This document shows, in pieces, positions 50,244-57,976 of a stretch of 64,000 nucleotides of DNA; positions within the stretch are counted from its first letter, which is position 1, and each line of letters begins with the position of its first letter. The stretch spans positions 1-64,000 of the forward strand of contig CAYWXK010000010.1 of assembly GCA_964462515.1 (NCBI GenBank). Reading direction: 5' to 3'. The notes under the pieces were generated by a model, which had not been told where the DNA came from, did not search any database, and was given only the letters and a program-made list of their open reading frames with translations. Source of the DNA: CAYWXK01 sp964462515. GTDB taxonomy: Bacteria > Planctomycetota > Phycisphaerae > Sedimentisphaerales > Anaerobacaceae. The position numbers and the translations under genes are program-made.

Positions 50244-51524
50244 TCAGTTAATTTTTTTGCCGGTTACCTCCCTGGTGCCCCGCGGCGTGACGGACTGGCC
50301 TTTGAGGGTCGTCCCGTCAAGCTTGCACTTAAATTCCATCGTCACTTCCTGCTCGTTGAATTTCATATTCACTTTGAAGGATACCTGGTCGCCTTCGACT
50401 TTCAGGTCTGCGATGGGCACTTCGCTGTCACGAAGCGTGTATGTGCCGGACAGGTCTTCCTTAATCTTCAGTGTGCGGGTACGCTCTGGGCGGTCTGTGG
50501 TGGCGGCCTCAGTGATTTCCCACGTGCCAACGAGAGCCGCCGAGGCCATCTCTACCTTTTTGCCGGTCAAATCACGGGTGCCGTTGGGCGTGGTAAGCTG
50601 GCCGCTAAGGGTATTTCCATCCAGCTTGCCTTTGAACTCCATCGTGAACGTCTGGTCGCCGAAGCCGGTCTCTATGTTGAAGGTTACCTGGTCACCTTCA
50701 AGTTTTATTTCCTTAATGGGAATCTCGGCGCCAAAGATTTCATATCTGCCGGTCAGGTCTCCATAGACGGTCAGCAACCTCGTCCGAGGACCCTGCCCGG
50801 ACGTGCTTGTCATCTCCCACTTTCCGACAAGTGCCGCCCCTACGCGCCGGCCATTGGCCTGCCACTGGCCCATTTCGCCTTTAAGCATCCCTGTCAGCTC
50901 GTTGCCCTTGACAGTTCCCTCATACGTTGTTTCAAACTCGAATTCATCTATTTTGCTCTTTCGAGTGAAAGTAAGTTTTCCATCCTGGAATTTGACATTG
51001 GATAATACGTGCTCGCCAGGTTCAGTCCACTTACCTTCAAGTGCGCCTTCCGGTTTCTCATAGACAGTCAGCCGGGCTGTTATCTCTCGGTCACCGACAT
51101 TAAATTTTATGTCCCATTGACCCAGAGCAGGAATCTTGGGCTTCTTTCGGGCCCCGTTCGCAGCGAACTCGCCGCGGTCAGATGTAAATTTGCCTGCGAG
51201 CTTGCCATCCTGAAGAGTTCCCTCGTAATTCATTCTGAATTCGTTATCCTGCATTTTGATGATGCGAACAAAGGTGAGCTTTTGTCCGTCGAATTTAACA
51301 TCGGACAGCTCCGCCGAGCCCCATTTGCCTGCGAAAGTGCCATCGGCTTTTTTGGCAATAGACAACGCGGCAAAGCTCTGCCGGCCGCCGAAATCCATTG
51401 TGATTTCCCAATCACCTGTAATATCTTCGGCCGTAAGCACAGGTGATGTCCCAGCCGCTAAAGCAAGGATGAGGACCAAAAATAAAGTTTTTCCTAATGT
51501 TTTCTGAAATGTTACCTGGTTCAT
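50244..51524 (-). CDS. Exported protein of four tandem beta-barrel-like repeats
   Basis: A 426-residue protein, ATG 51522-51524 with AGGAG upstream; the open frame beyond it runs into a REP palindrome and is not used. A signal peptide (about 1-32) is followed by four repeats of about 95 residues, each starting with 'G.WE/D.' (DITGDWEITMDF, ALGQWDIKFNV, LVGKWEMTSTS, LVGTWEITEAA) and ending with 'L.G..... G....G.k'. The pattern suggests small lipocalin-like or beta-sandwich units. Repeats 3 and 4 are most alike, implying internal duplication. Role unknown, perhaps binding or structural. Confidence 0.75.
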   Translation of the reverse strand: MNQVTFQKTLGKTLFLVLILALAAGTSPVLTAEDITGDWEITMDFGGRQSFAALSIAKKADGTFAGKWGSAELSDVKFDGQKLTFVRIIKMQDNEFRMNYEGTLQDGKLAGKFTSDRGEFAANGARKKPKIPALGQWDIKFNVGDREITARLTVYEKPEGALEGKWTEPGEHVLSNVKFQDGKLTFTRKSKIDEFEFETTYEGTVKGNELTGMLKGEMGQWQANGRRVGAALVGKWEMTSTSGQGPRTRLLTVYGDLTGRYEIFGAEIPIKEIKLEGDQVTFNIETGFGDQTFTMEFKGKLDGNTLSGQLTTPNGTRDLTGKKVEMASAALVGTWEITEAATTDRPERTRTLKIKEDLSGTYTLRDSEVPIADLKVEGDQVSFKVNMKFNEQEVTMEFKCKLDGTTLKGQSVTPRGTREVTGKKIN

Positions 51525-51557
51525 AATATGGTCTCCTAAACAAATAAATTTAAAGAA

Positions 51558-51581
51558 TTGGTGGGCTGAAGCCCACCCTAC
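51558..51581. repeat. REP-like palindrome, GTGGGCTGAAGCCCAC family
   Basis: A 24-base copy identical in core to the one at 31220-31243, upstream of the four-repeat gene. Confidence 0.8.
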
Positions 51582-51768
51582 ATTTACTGTCAAATTAAGA
51601 ACTCATAATATCTTCTGAGCGTGAATAGTGCAAGAATCTTTCACCGCCGATTGAAGATTCAGCCTAATGTTATTAAAAAGGTTTTCGATCTTTACTGGCA
51701 GGAAAAATGCTTTGATTGATTGTCAACACTGGCTTGTGCTGAGCAAGGCTGTAGGCCAAGTCGAAGCA

Positions 51769-52032
51769 CTACAGTTTCTTCAGCAGCACCAGGTCTCCAC
51801 GGATCAGTGCCAATTTCTTTCTTCTTGTCCAACCCTTTAACTGCGCCTCTCGCTTGAGCGCATCAGTCCGAACAGAGAACTTTTCGCGATAAAGCAACCT
51901 TTGCACGCCGGATCTATTTGTGAAATGGCCGTCTTGACCGTTTTTGTGCCGCATTAACCTTCTTTCCATGTTGTTGGTTACTCCTGTGTAAAGACGGCTA
52001 TCAGAGCATTGGACAATATAAACATACCACAT
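51769..52032 (-). CDS. GIY-YIG nuclease-superfamily protein
   Basis: An 87-residue single-domain GIY-YIG protein of the YhbQ/UPF0213 type: WYVYIVQC and LYTGVTNNMERRLMRH are the two signature halves (Tyr, Gly and Arg conserved), followed by GHFTNRSGVQRLLYREKF and an Ala-Leu-Lys-Arg-Glu helix (DALKREAQLKGW) with the metal-binding Glu. The start is ATG 52030-52032; the longer frame upstream is made of palindromic repeat and is not real. Such proteins are short DNA nucleases of unclear role, often spread between genomes. It lies next to tRNA-Gln. Confidence 0.88.
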   Translation of the reverse strand: MWYVYIVQCSDSRLYTGVTNNMERRLMRHKNGQDGHFTNRSGVQRLLYREKFSVRTDALKREAQLKGWTRRKKLALIRGDLVLLKKL

Positions 52033-52080
52033 AATTGCGCTATCCTTCGACTCCCTCGCTGTTGCTCGGTCGCTCAGGAT

Positions 52081-52117
52081 GGTTCGACTCGCTCGCAATG
52101 AGCGAGCGAGTCGAACC
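52081..52117. repeat. Perfect 16-bp-stem hairpin next to tRNA-Gln
   Basis: GGTTCGACTCGCTCGC (52081-52096) and GCGAGCGAGTCGAACC (52102-52117) pair perfectly around AATGA. It begins two bases after the tRNA 3' end on the minus strand. It belongs to the TTCGACT...-type dispersed repeats and may help end or process the tRNA transcript. Confidence 0.85.
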
Positions 52118-52118
52118 A

Positions 52119-52189
52119 CTGGGGTACTAGGATTCGGACCTAGACTAACTGATCCAGAGTCAGTTGTGCTACCATTACACTATACCCCA
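52119..52189 (-). tRNA. tRNA-Gln (CTG)
   Basis: A 71-base tRNA: acceptor TGGGGTA with TACCCCA, D-arm GTGT/GCAC, anticodon stem ACTGA/TCAGT enclosing CTCTGGA (anticodon CTG, codon CAG), T-arm CTAGG-TCCGAAT-CCTAG, discriminator G. The CCA end is not encoded. Confidence 0.95.
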
Positions 52190-52214
52190 AAACGCCTTAT
52201 GCAAATTTCCATTT

Positions 52215-52340
52215 ACTCCGTTAGAAAGCCTCGCGTTTCAACACGGGGTAAAATATACATTCTTGACACGGGGTCTAAACTTGTCCGCCGAAGGCGGAGC
52301 CGCGTCTCAGTTCCTGTAGAAAGCTTCTTTCTAACGGAGT
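52215..52340. repeat. 126-bp MITE-like element with CCGTTAGAA ends
   Basis: Perfect 14-bp terminal inverted repeats, ACTCCGTTAGAAAG (52215-52228) and CTTTCTAACGGAGT (52327-52340). The interior has no coding potential and contains a nested CCGCC-gaa-GGCGG palindrome. A 37-bp relative lies at 9722-9758 and a 63-bp one inside mfd. Confidence 0.8.
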
Positions 52341-52474
52341 TTACTTTACACAAAACTGGCCGATATTGCAAGAAGATTAAACGCTACCTTCATTATTTAA
52401 GAGAATATAGATTTGTCCAGCGACATCCTTTGAATTAAAATAGTTTTGTAAAGCACTGAGGTTATGATAATCTC

Positions 52475-55400
52475 GTGAACCTTGGGCGTGACAAGACGAT
52501 TTCGGATATAATCTCCCGGCTAAGGACGGCCAAAAGCGACGAGAGGGCGGTCAAAGTAGAGGGAGCGTGGGGGTCGTTTGCGCCTTTGCTGGCTTCTTAT
52601 ATATCGGAGAAAATCGCCAGGCCGATTTTATATATCTCGCCCCACATTGACGATGCCGACAAGGTTGCCGATGATTTGCGCACCTTTGGAGGCGAAAAAA
52701 TCGAGCTGCTGCCTGCCTGGGAGGGTGAGGAGGAACTGGCAGACGCTACCGATGAGATTAGAGCAGAACGGTTGAAACTCGTGCTTCGTCGCTCGTCCAT
52801 TCTCCGTAGCAACCCCGACTTACCAGCCTTCGCGAAGCCCGTTTCGGTGGGCAAAGGAAGGTCGGGGGCTTCCAGCCTTCGTAGCCGAAACTACTTCGGC
52901 GGAGTAGGCACTGCGAAGGATGAATCGCTCGTGACCCGAAACGCAGGACAGAGAGAACAATTCATTATAGCAGCGTCTGTGCAGGCGCTGTGTCAGCCGA
53001 TACCAAAGCCGGAAGTTATAGAGCAAACTTGTCTTCAATTGGAGGTTGGGGGCAAACTCTCGCCAGAAGAGGCGGCGGCGTGGCTGGTTGAAAATGGTTT
53101 TGAACGCGTTGAGAAAGTTGATTTGCCCGGCCAATTTGCCTGTCGCGGCGGAATTGTTGATATTTATCCGCCGTTAACCATTGGAAAATTATTTCCGGGC
53201 GAGCAGAACGAGATGCAATCGCTGGCAGACCCCGTTAGAAGTAAAGCACCTGAGGTCGCTGTTTCATTATCAGCAAGAACTTCTAACGGGGCAAAGGCGG
53301 TCAGAGTCGAATTTTTCGGCGATAATATAGAAAGCATCCGGGAAATAAATCTCGATACACAGCGCTCGACCCAGCAGATACAAAATATCAGCATAGTTTC
53401 GGCCGTTCAGGGAACCACTCCTGAGGAGAGGGAGCTTTTTCTGAACATCTTACCGCCGGAAACAATAATCATTTTTGAAGAGCCGTCAACAATCCAGGAA
53501 GTTGCCGATGTATATCTTAACCGGGTCGAGGACGCAGCACGGCTATATAGCTGGACGGATATCTATAAGGCAGCAGCCAACTTCGTTCAACTCCATATAT
53601 GCAGATTTGCGACAGAGGCGGACGATTTTCTCAAAGTCGATGTTAAGAGCGTGCAGCAATTTCAGCACAAGGCAACGTCACTGTGGGCGGGCAGCAAAAA
53701 GGCGATTGAAGAGCTTGTGGGTGAGGCGAAGGGAGGAAAAGAGGTTCTGCTTTATTGCGAAAGCTCGGCGGAACTAAAACGAGTCGGCGAGATTATAAAG
53801 CAGATTAACGGCGAGATTCCGACCAATTTCGAGTTGCTGTTGGGATTCATCAATCAGGGTTTTGTCATAGATTCGCTGAACACGATTGTAATAAGTCATC
53901 ACGAGCTGTTCGGGCAGTATGCAGTGCGCAGGAGAATGAGGCCGGTGTGGGCGACATCGCCGGTGGATACGCTTTCCGATTTGCAGGAAGGTGATTATGT
54001 TGTTCATACTTTGTACGGGATAGGCAAGTTTTTGGGTGTGGAAACAATACAGGAAAAAGGAGGAGCAAACGAGTATCTTACGATTGAGTATGCCGATAGC
54101 GCTAAAATCCAGGTCTCGGTCCGCAACATTGCGCTGGTGCAAAAATATATTGGGACGAGTCCGAAACGGCCAAAGCTTAGCAAGGTCGGCTCAAAGAGAT
54201 GGCAGAAACAGAAGGAAAAAGTCACAGCTTCTGTTCAAAACCTCGCGGCTGAATTGCTTGAGATTCAGGCCAAGCGTCTGGCAACGGGCGGCATTGCTTT
54301 CGGAGAAGACTCAAACTGGCAAATAGAATTTGAGGAGTCGTTCCCCTATCAGGAGACTCCGGACCAGATTTCAACTGCCGGGGAAATAAAAGGGGATATG
54401 CAGCGGCCTATGGCGATGGATAGACTGCTCTGCGGGGATGTGGGCTACGGCAAGACAGAGCTTGGGATGCGCGCGGCCTTTAAGGCGGTCGAAAACGGAA
54501 AGCAGGTGGCAATACTTGCACCGACAACGGTGTTGTGTGTGCAGCACGGAAGGACATTTACCGAACGGTTTGCAGATTTTCCTGTTTGCATTGAGATTCT
54601 AAACCGGTTCAAAACGCCGCGAGAAGCTGTGGACATAATCGAGCGAACAAAACAAGGCAAGGTTGATATACTCATCGGAACGCACCGGCTCTTGAGCGGG
54701 GACATTGGCTTTAAGGATTTGGGACTTTTGATAATTGACGAAGAGCAGCGCTTCGGCGTTGAGCACAAAGAAAGACTCAAAAAACTACGCACAAATGTTG
54801 ACATTCTTACGATGACAGCTACGCCGATTCCGCGGACGCTGCATATATCGCTGTTGGGATTGCGTGACATAAGCTCGCTGGCGACGCCGCCTTTAGACAG
54901 GCGAAGTATAGTAACAACTGTTACGGCTTACAACGATGAGCTTATTAAAAAAGCGGTCATTCGTGAGATGAATCGTCAGGGGCAGGTGTTTTTTTTGCAC
55001 AACAGGGTCAAGACTATTGAGAAAAAGGCCTGGGAAATTCAGAAATTAGTCAGCGATGCAAGGGTCGCTATCGCACATGGTCAGATGTCAAAACACGAGC
55101 TTGAGCGGACGATGATAGAGTTTGTGCTGGGCAGGATAGATGTGTTAGTGTGCACGACGATTGTGGAATCGGGGCTGGATATTCCAAACGCCAATACAAT
55201 TTTTATAAACGATGCTGACAGGTTTGGCCTGGCGGAGCTGCACCAGCTTCGCGGCAGAGTGGGTAGATACAAACATCGTGCGTTCGCTTATATGCTGCTG
55301 CCGAAATCGAGGCCGATTACGCCGTTAGCTGCGAAGAGACTAAAGGCCATTGAGGAGTATTCGCACCTGGGTGCGGGCTTTAAGATTGCCTTGCGGGACC

Positions 55401-55960
55401 TGGAGATTCGCGGGGCAGGAAATATTTTAGGGTCAGAGCAATCAGGCCATATCCAGACGGTCGGCTACCAGATGTATTGCGAGCTATTAGCCGATGCGGT
55501 TAAAAGGTTGAAAAACGAGCCGATGGAGCCGATACCAACAGCGGTTGTTGACCTGGGCTTTGCTACGTATATACCAAAAAATTACATACCTGCCGACAGG
55601 CAGCGGATGGATATTTATCGAAAAATTGCCGTTGCAAGATGTGATGAGGACCTCCGGCAGCTTGAGAGCGAATTAGCAGATGTCTATGGCCCCGTGCCGG
55701 AGGAAGTGAAGTTGCTATTGGATTTGGCGGAGATTAGAATTAAGGCAAGCAAGTGCGATATAAAAAGTATCGTTGTTTCGGGACAGGAGCTGATATTTTC
55801 GTTCGGCAAAGAAATTGATGTGAAAAGCGAAAGTTTATTTTCAAAAATTCGCGGGAAAGTTAGAATGCCGGAACCGAAAACGGTATATTTGCGTTTGCCG
55901 GTGAACTATTTCGGGCCGAAAACGCTGATAAGCATCCTGCGGAAAATGTTTAACCGCTGA
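52475..55960 (+). CDS. mfd: Transcription-repair coupling factor
   Basis: An 1161-residue ATP-dependent translocase that removes stalled RNA polymerase and recruits UvrA. In order: UvrB-like N-terminal domains (ALCQPIPKPEVIEQ; FACRGGIVDIYPP), the polymerase-interacting domain (EGDYVVHTLYGIGKFLG), then helicase motifs DRLLCGDVGYGKTELGMRAAF (Walker A), LIIDEEQRFG (DEEQ), TMTATPIPRTLH, VESGLDIPNANT and QLRGRVGR, and a C-terminal TRCF domain. Start is GTG 52475 with a weak site. Two in-frame repeat-like insertions enlarge the N-terminal part: about residues 105-162 and exactly 21 codons at 53229-53291. Both fall between UvrB-like blocks, so activity may persist. Confidence 0.97.
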   Translation: MNLGRDKTISDIISRLRTAKSDERAVKVEGAWGSFAPLLASYISEKIARPILYISPHIDDADKVADDLRTFGGEKIELLPAWEGEEELADATDEIRAERLKLVLRRSSILRSNPDLPAFAKPVSVGKGRSGASSLRSRNYFGGVGTAKDESLVTRNAGQREQFIIAASVQALCQPIPKPEVIEQTCLQLEVGGKLSPEEAAAWLVENGFERVEKVDLPGQFACRGGIVDIYPPLTIGKLFPGEQNEMQSLADPVRSKAPEVAVSLSARTSNGAKAVRVEFFGDNIESIREINLDTQRSTQQIQNISIVSAVQGTTPEERELFLNILPPETIIIFEEPSTIQEVADVYLNRVEDAARLYSWTDIYKAAANFVQLHICRFATEADDFLKVDVKSVQQFQHKATSLWAGSKKAIEELVGEAKGGKEVLLYCESSAELKRVGEIIKQINGEIPTNFELLLGFINQGFVIDSLNTIVISHHELFGQYAVRRRMRPVWATSPVDTLSDLQEGDYVVHTLYGIGKFLGVETIQEKGGANEYLTIEYADSAKIQVSVRNIALVQKYIGTSPKRPKLSKVGSKRWQKQKEKVTASVQNLAAELLEIQAKRLATGGIAFGEDSNWQIEFEESFPYQETPDQISTAGEIKGDMQRPMAMDRLLCGDVGYGKTELGMRAAFKAVENGKQVAILAPTTVLCVQHGRTFTERFADFPVCIEILNRFKTPREAVDIIERTKQGKVDILIGTHRLLSGDIGFKDLGLLIIDEEQRFGVEHKERLKKLRTNVDILTMTATPIPRTLHISLLGLRDISSLATPPLDRRSIVTTVTAYNDELIKKAVIREMNRQGQVFFLHNRVKTIEKKAWEIQKLVSDARVAIAHGQMSKHELERTMIEFVLGRIDVLVCTTIVESGLDIPNANTIFINDADRFGLAELHQLRGRVGRYKHRAFAYMLLPKSRPITPLAAKRLKAIEEYSHLGAGFKIALRDLEIRGAGNILGSEQSGHIQTVGYQMYCELLADAVKRLKNEPMEPIPTAVVDLGFATYIPKNYIPADRQRMDIYRKIAVARCDEDLRQLESELADVYGPVPEEVKLLLDLAEIRIKASKCDIKSIVVSGQELIFSFGKEIDVKSESLFSKIRGKVRMPEPKTVYLRLPVNYFGPKTLISILRKMFNR
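52790..52960. repeat. Repeat-like in-frame insertion in mfd (first)
   Basis: Between the conserved RAERLKLVLR and IIAASVQALCQP blocks, which normally lie a few residues apart, about 50 extra codons are made of palindromic DNA: CTTCGCGAAG, CCGAAAC-TACTTCGG and AATCGCTCGTGACCCG, resembling intergenic blocks at about 24565 and 32115. The exact limits need alignment. Confidence 0.6.
53229..53291. repeat. 63-bp palindromic element inside mfd (second)
   Basis: ACCCCGTTAGAAG (53229-53241) and CTTCTAACGGGG (53280-53291) bound a 63-bp, 21-codon segment coding for PVRSKAPEVAVSLSARTS. The arms are the same as in the 9722-9758 hairpin and the 52215-52340 element. Confidence 0.85.
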
Positions 55961-56025
55961 GGCCGCAGAGAACGCAGAGAAAAATATCAAAATCGAAAAA
56001 TAGAAAGGCAAGAGAGGGGTAAAAA

Positions 56026-56589
56026 ATGAACTGCCCCAATGAAACTACAAACGAAACAGATATAAATACACAAGGCCAAGGGCCCAAAATAAGCATACTC
56101 ACGATAGCAAAAATAGCCGCAGCGGTAATCGCCTTTCTCCTGATAATCGCGATTCTTGGGCCTAGTCTTATTCATTTACGCGAATATCGCCACCGAATCA
56201 GATGCGCTGAGAATTTAACAGGGCTTGGAAAAGCCATGCTAATTTATGCCGGTGTGGGTGATGATAAGTATCCTATAGCGGATAAATGGTGCGATTTATT
56301 GATTGAGCATGCCGAAGTAACCCCTAAATCGTTTCGCTGCAGGGGTGCACCTGAGGGTCGCTGCAATTACGCTATGAATAAGAACATAGAAAAGCTGGGG
56401 ATATATGCTCGTCCTGATATGGTTCTGCTCTTTGAGAGCAAACCCGGCTGGAACCAGTCCGGCGGGCCGGAGTTATTGTCTATGGAGAATCATAAGGGCA
56501 AGGGCTGCAATGTGTTGTTCAACGATTTGGGACCTGCGCGATTTGTGACCCCCAAACAGGTTGGGGAGTTGAAGTGGAAGGCGGAATAG
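56026..56589 (+). CDS. Prepilin-like single-pass protein (DUF1559 style)
   Basis: A 187-residue protein with a cytoplasmic N-terminus, one membrane helix (about 27-48: IAKIAAAVIAFLLIIAILG) and an extracytoplasmic part starting RIRCAENLTGLGKAMLIYA, which resembles the C-x-NLkqLGlAl-xY block after the helix of planctomycetal DUF1559/type II secretion pseudopilins. Six Cys occur in the body. A canonical prepilin cleavage site is not clear. GAGGGG precedes the ATG. Standing alone after mfd. Confidence 0.6.
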   Translation: MNCPNETTNETDINTQGQGPKISILTIAKIAAAVIAFLLIIAILGPSLIHLREYRHRIRCAENLTGLGKAMLIYAGVGDDKYPIADKWCDLLIEHAEVTPKSFRCRGAPEGRCNYAMNKNIEKLGIYARPDMVLLFESKPGWNQSGGPELLSMENHKGKGCNVLFNDLGPARFVTPKQVGELKWKAE

Positions 56590-56620
56590 TTTTGAGTTTG
56601 CTTTGTAGAAAAGACCCACT

Positions 56621-56714
56621 GTCATTTCGACCGAAGCGACGCGTAGCGCCGCGAAGTGGAGAAATCCACTCAAAAACAGATTTCTCGACTCGCCTGTGGC
56701 TCGCTCGAAATGAC
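56621..56714. repeat. 94-bp inverted-repeat element
   Basis: GTCATTTCGA (56621-56630) and TCGAAATGAC (56705-56714) are perfect inverted ends; inside, GAGAAATC (about 56659) pairs with GATTTCTC (about 56689). Such GTCATTTCGA...AGAAATC elements are common dispersed bacterial intergenic repeats. Confidence 0.75.
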
Positions 56715-56782
56715 ATTCTGAACTCTTTTCTATGGAGCATTTCGAGTTCTTAGTTTTGAGTCGGTGAAAGGTAGGTCTAAAA

Positions 56783-57910
56783 ATGAATAGATGGAGTCGG
56801 TGTATTTGGGTGGCGGCGGTGGCAGTGCTTTTTATGGCGGGCTTGACCTGGTCGGAGGATAAGGAGCCGAGGACACTGGAAATCGGGGAAAAGGCGCCTG
56901 ATTTTAATCTTGTCGGCGTGGATGGGCGATTTTACAAGCTGGCGGATTTTGCGAACGCGAATATCCTTGTTGTTGTTTTTACGTGCAATCACTGTCCCAC
57001 CGCCCAGGCATACGAGGAGCGGATAAAAAGAATAGCAGCCGATTACAAGGAAAGGCGAGTCGCTGTCGTTGCGATTTCGCCGAACGACCCGTGTGCGGTG
57101 CGTTTGGATGAGCTGGGCTACACGGACATAAGCGATTCCTTAGAGGATATGAAAATTCGTGCAAAAGATAAAGGATTTGAGTTTCCTTATCTTTATGATG
57201 GAGACAAGCAAACGGTTTCTCGCAATTATGGCCCGGTTGCAACGCCGCACGTTTTTATCTTCGACAAAGAGCGAAAGCTGCGATACGTCGGGCGGGTCGA
57301 TGATTCAGAAAAACCCGATAAGGTCAAATCTTATGATGCCCGTAATGCGATAGAGGCATTGTTGGCAGGGGAAAAAGTTTCTGTTGAGAAAACCCGTCCA
57401 TTTGGCTGTTCTATTAAATGGTCAAGTAAGCGTGGGTCAGTGAAAGAAGCCTTAGCAGCGTGGGCGAAGGAAAATGTCAGTCTGGAAATGATAAATGCAG
57501 ACGGCATAAAAGAACTTGTCAAAAATAATTCAGGCAAACTGCGGCTGGTCTATGTGTGGGCGACCTGGGGCGGCTGCTGCACGGCAGAATTTGAGAAGCT
57601 TGTCACCATAAACCGGATGTATCGCGGGCGCGATTTTGAGATGATTACCATAAGCGCCGATTCGCCTGATAGAAAGGATAAAGTCCTATCGTTTTTGAAA
57701 AAACAGCAGGCATCCTGCAAAAATTATCTATTTGATTCGGAGGATAAATACCAGCTTATGGAGGCGGCAGATAAAGATTCGCTCGGTGGCATTCCATACA
57801 CGCTTTTGATACAGCCGGGCGGAAAAATTATTTACCGACAAGTAGGATTGATAGAGCCGCTGGAGCTAAAGAAAGCCATTGTCGGATACCTCGGTCGCTG
57901 TTACAAATAA
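56783..57910 (+). CDS. Exported protein with two thioredoxin-fold domains
   Basis: A 375-residue protein with a signal peptide (about 1-24: VAAVAVLFMAGLTWS). Domain 1 (about 30-190) is peroxiredoxin/AhpC-TSA-like: IGEKAPDFNLVGVDG, FTCNHCPTAQAYEER with a CNHCP active site. Domain 2 (about 235-375) is TlpA-like: RLVYVWATWGGCCTAEF, where the usual WCxxC is replaced by WGGCC, leaving adjacent cysteines. GIPYTLLIQPGG provides the cis-Pro in domain 2, and VATPHVFIFD in domain 1. Disulfide exchange or peroxide handling outside the cytoplasm is the likely role. It is followed at 66 bases by the propeller gene. Confidence 0.85.
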   Translation: MNRWSRCIWVAAVAVLFMAGLTWSEDKEPRTLEIGEKAPDFNLVGVDGRFYKLADFANANILVVVFTCNHCPTAQAYEERIKRIAADYKERRVAVVAISPNDPCAVRLDELGYTDISDSLEDMKIRAKDKGFEFPYLYDGDKQTVSRNYGPVATPHVFIFDKERKLRYVGRVDDSEKPDKVKSYDARNAIEALLAGEKVSVEKTRPFGCSIKWSSKRGSVKEALAAWAKENVSLEMINADGIKELVKNNSGKLRLVYVWATWGGCCTAEFEKLVTINRMYRGRDFEMITISADSPDRKDKVLSFLKKQQASCKNYLFDSEDKYQLMEAADKDSLGGIPYTLLIQPGGKIIYRQVGLIEPLELKKAIVGYLGRCYK

Positions 57911-57976
57911 ATGATGAAAGCATCGTGATGATTGGTAGATTAAGATAGAAAAATTGAATAAGAAGGAGAAAAATCT

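Noticed and set aside
51525..51593. N-terminal extension of the four-repeat protein
   Set aside because: It would translate the REP palindrome, and a signal peptide with its own AGGAG starts at 51524.
52033..52119. N-terminal extension of the GIY-YIG protein
   Set aside because: It runs through a perfect hairpin repeat; the family N-terminus begins at ATG 52032.
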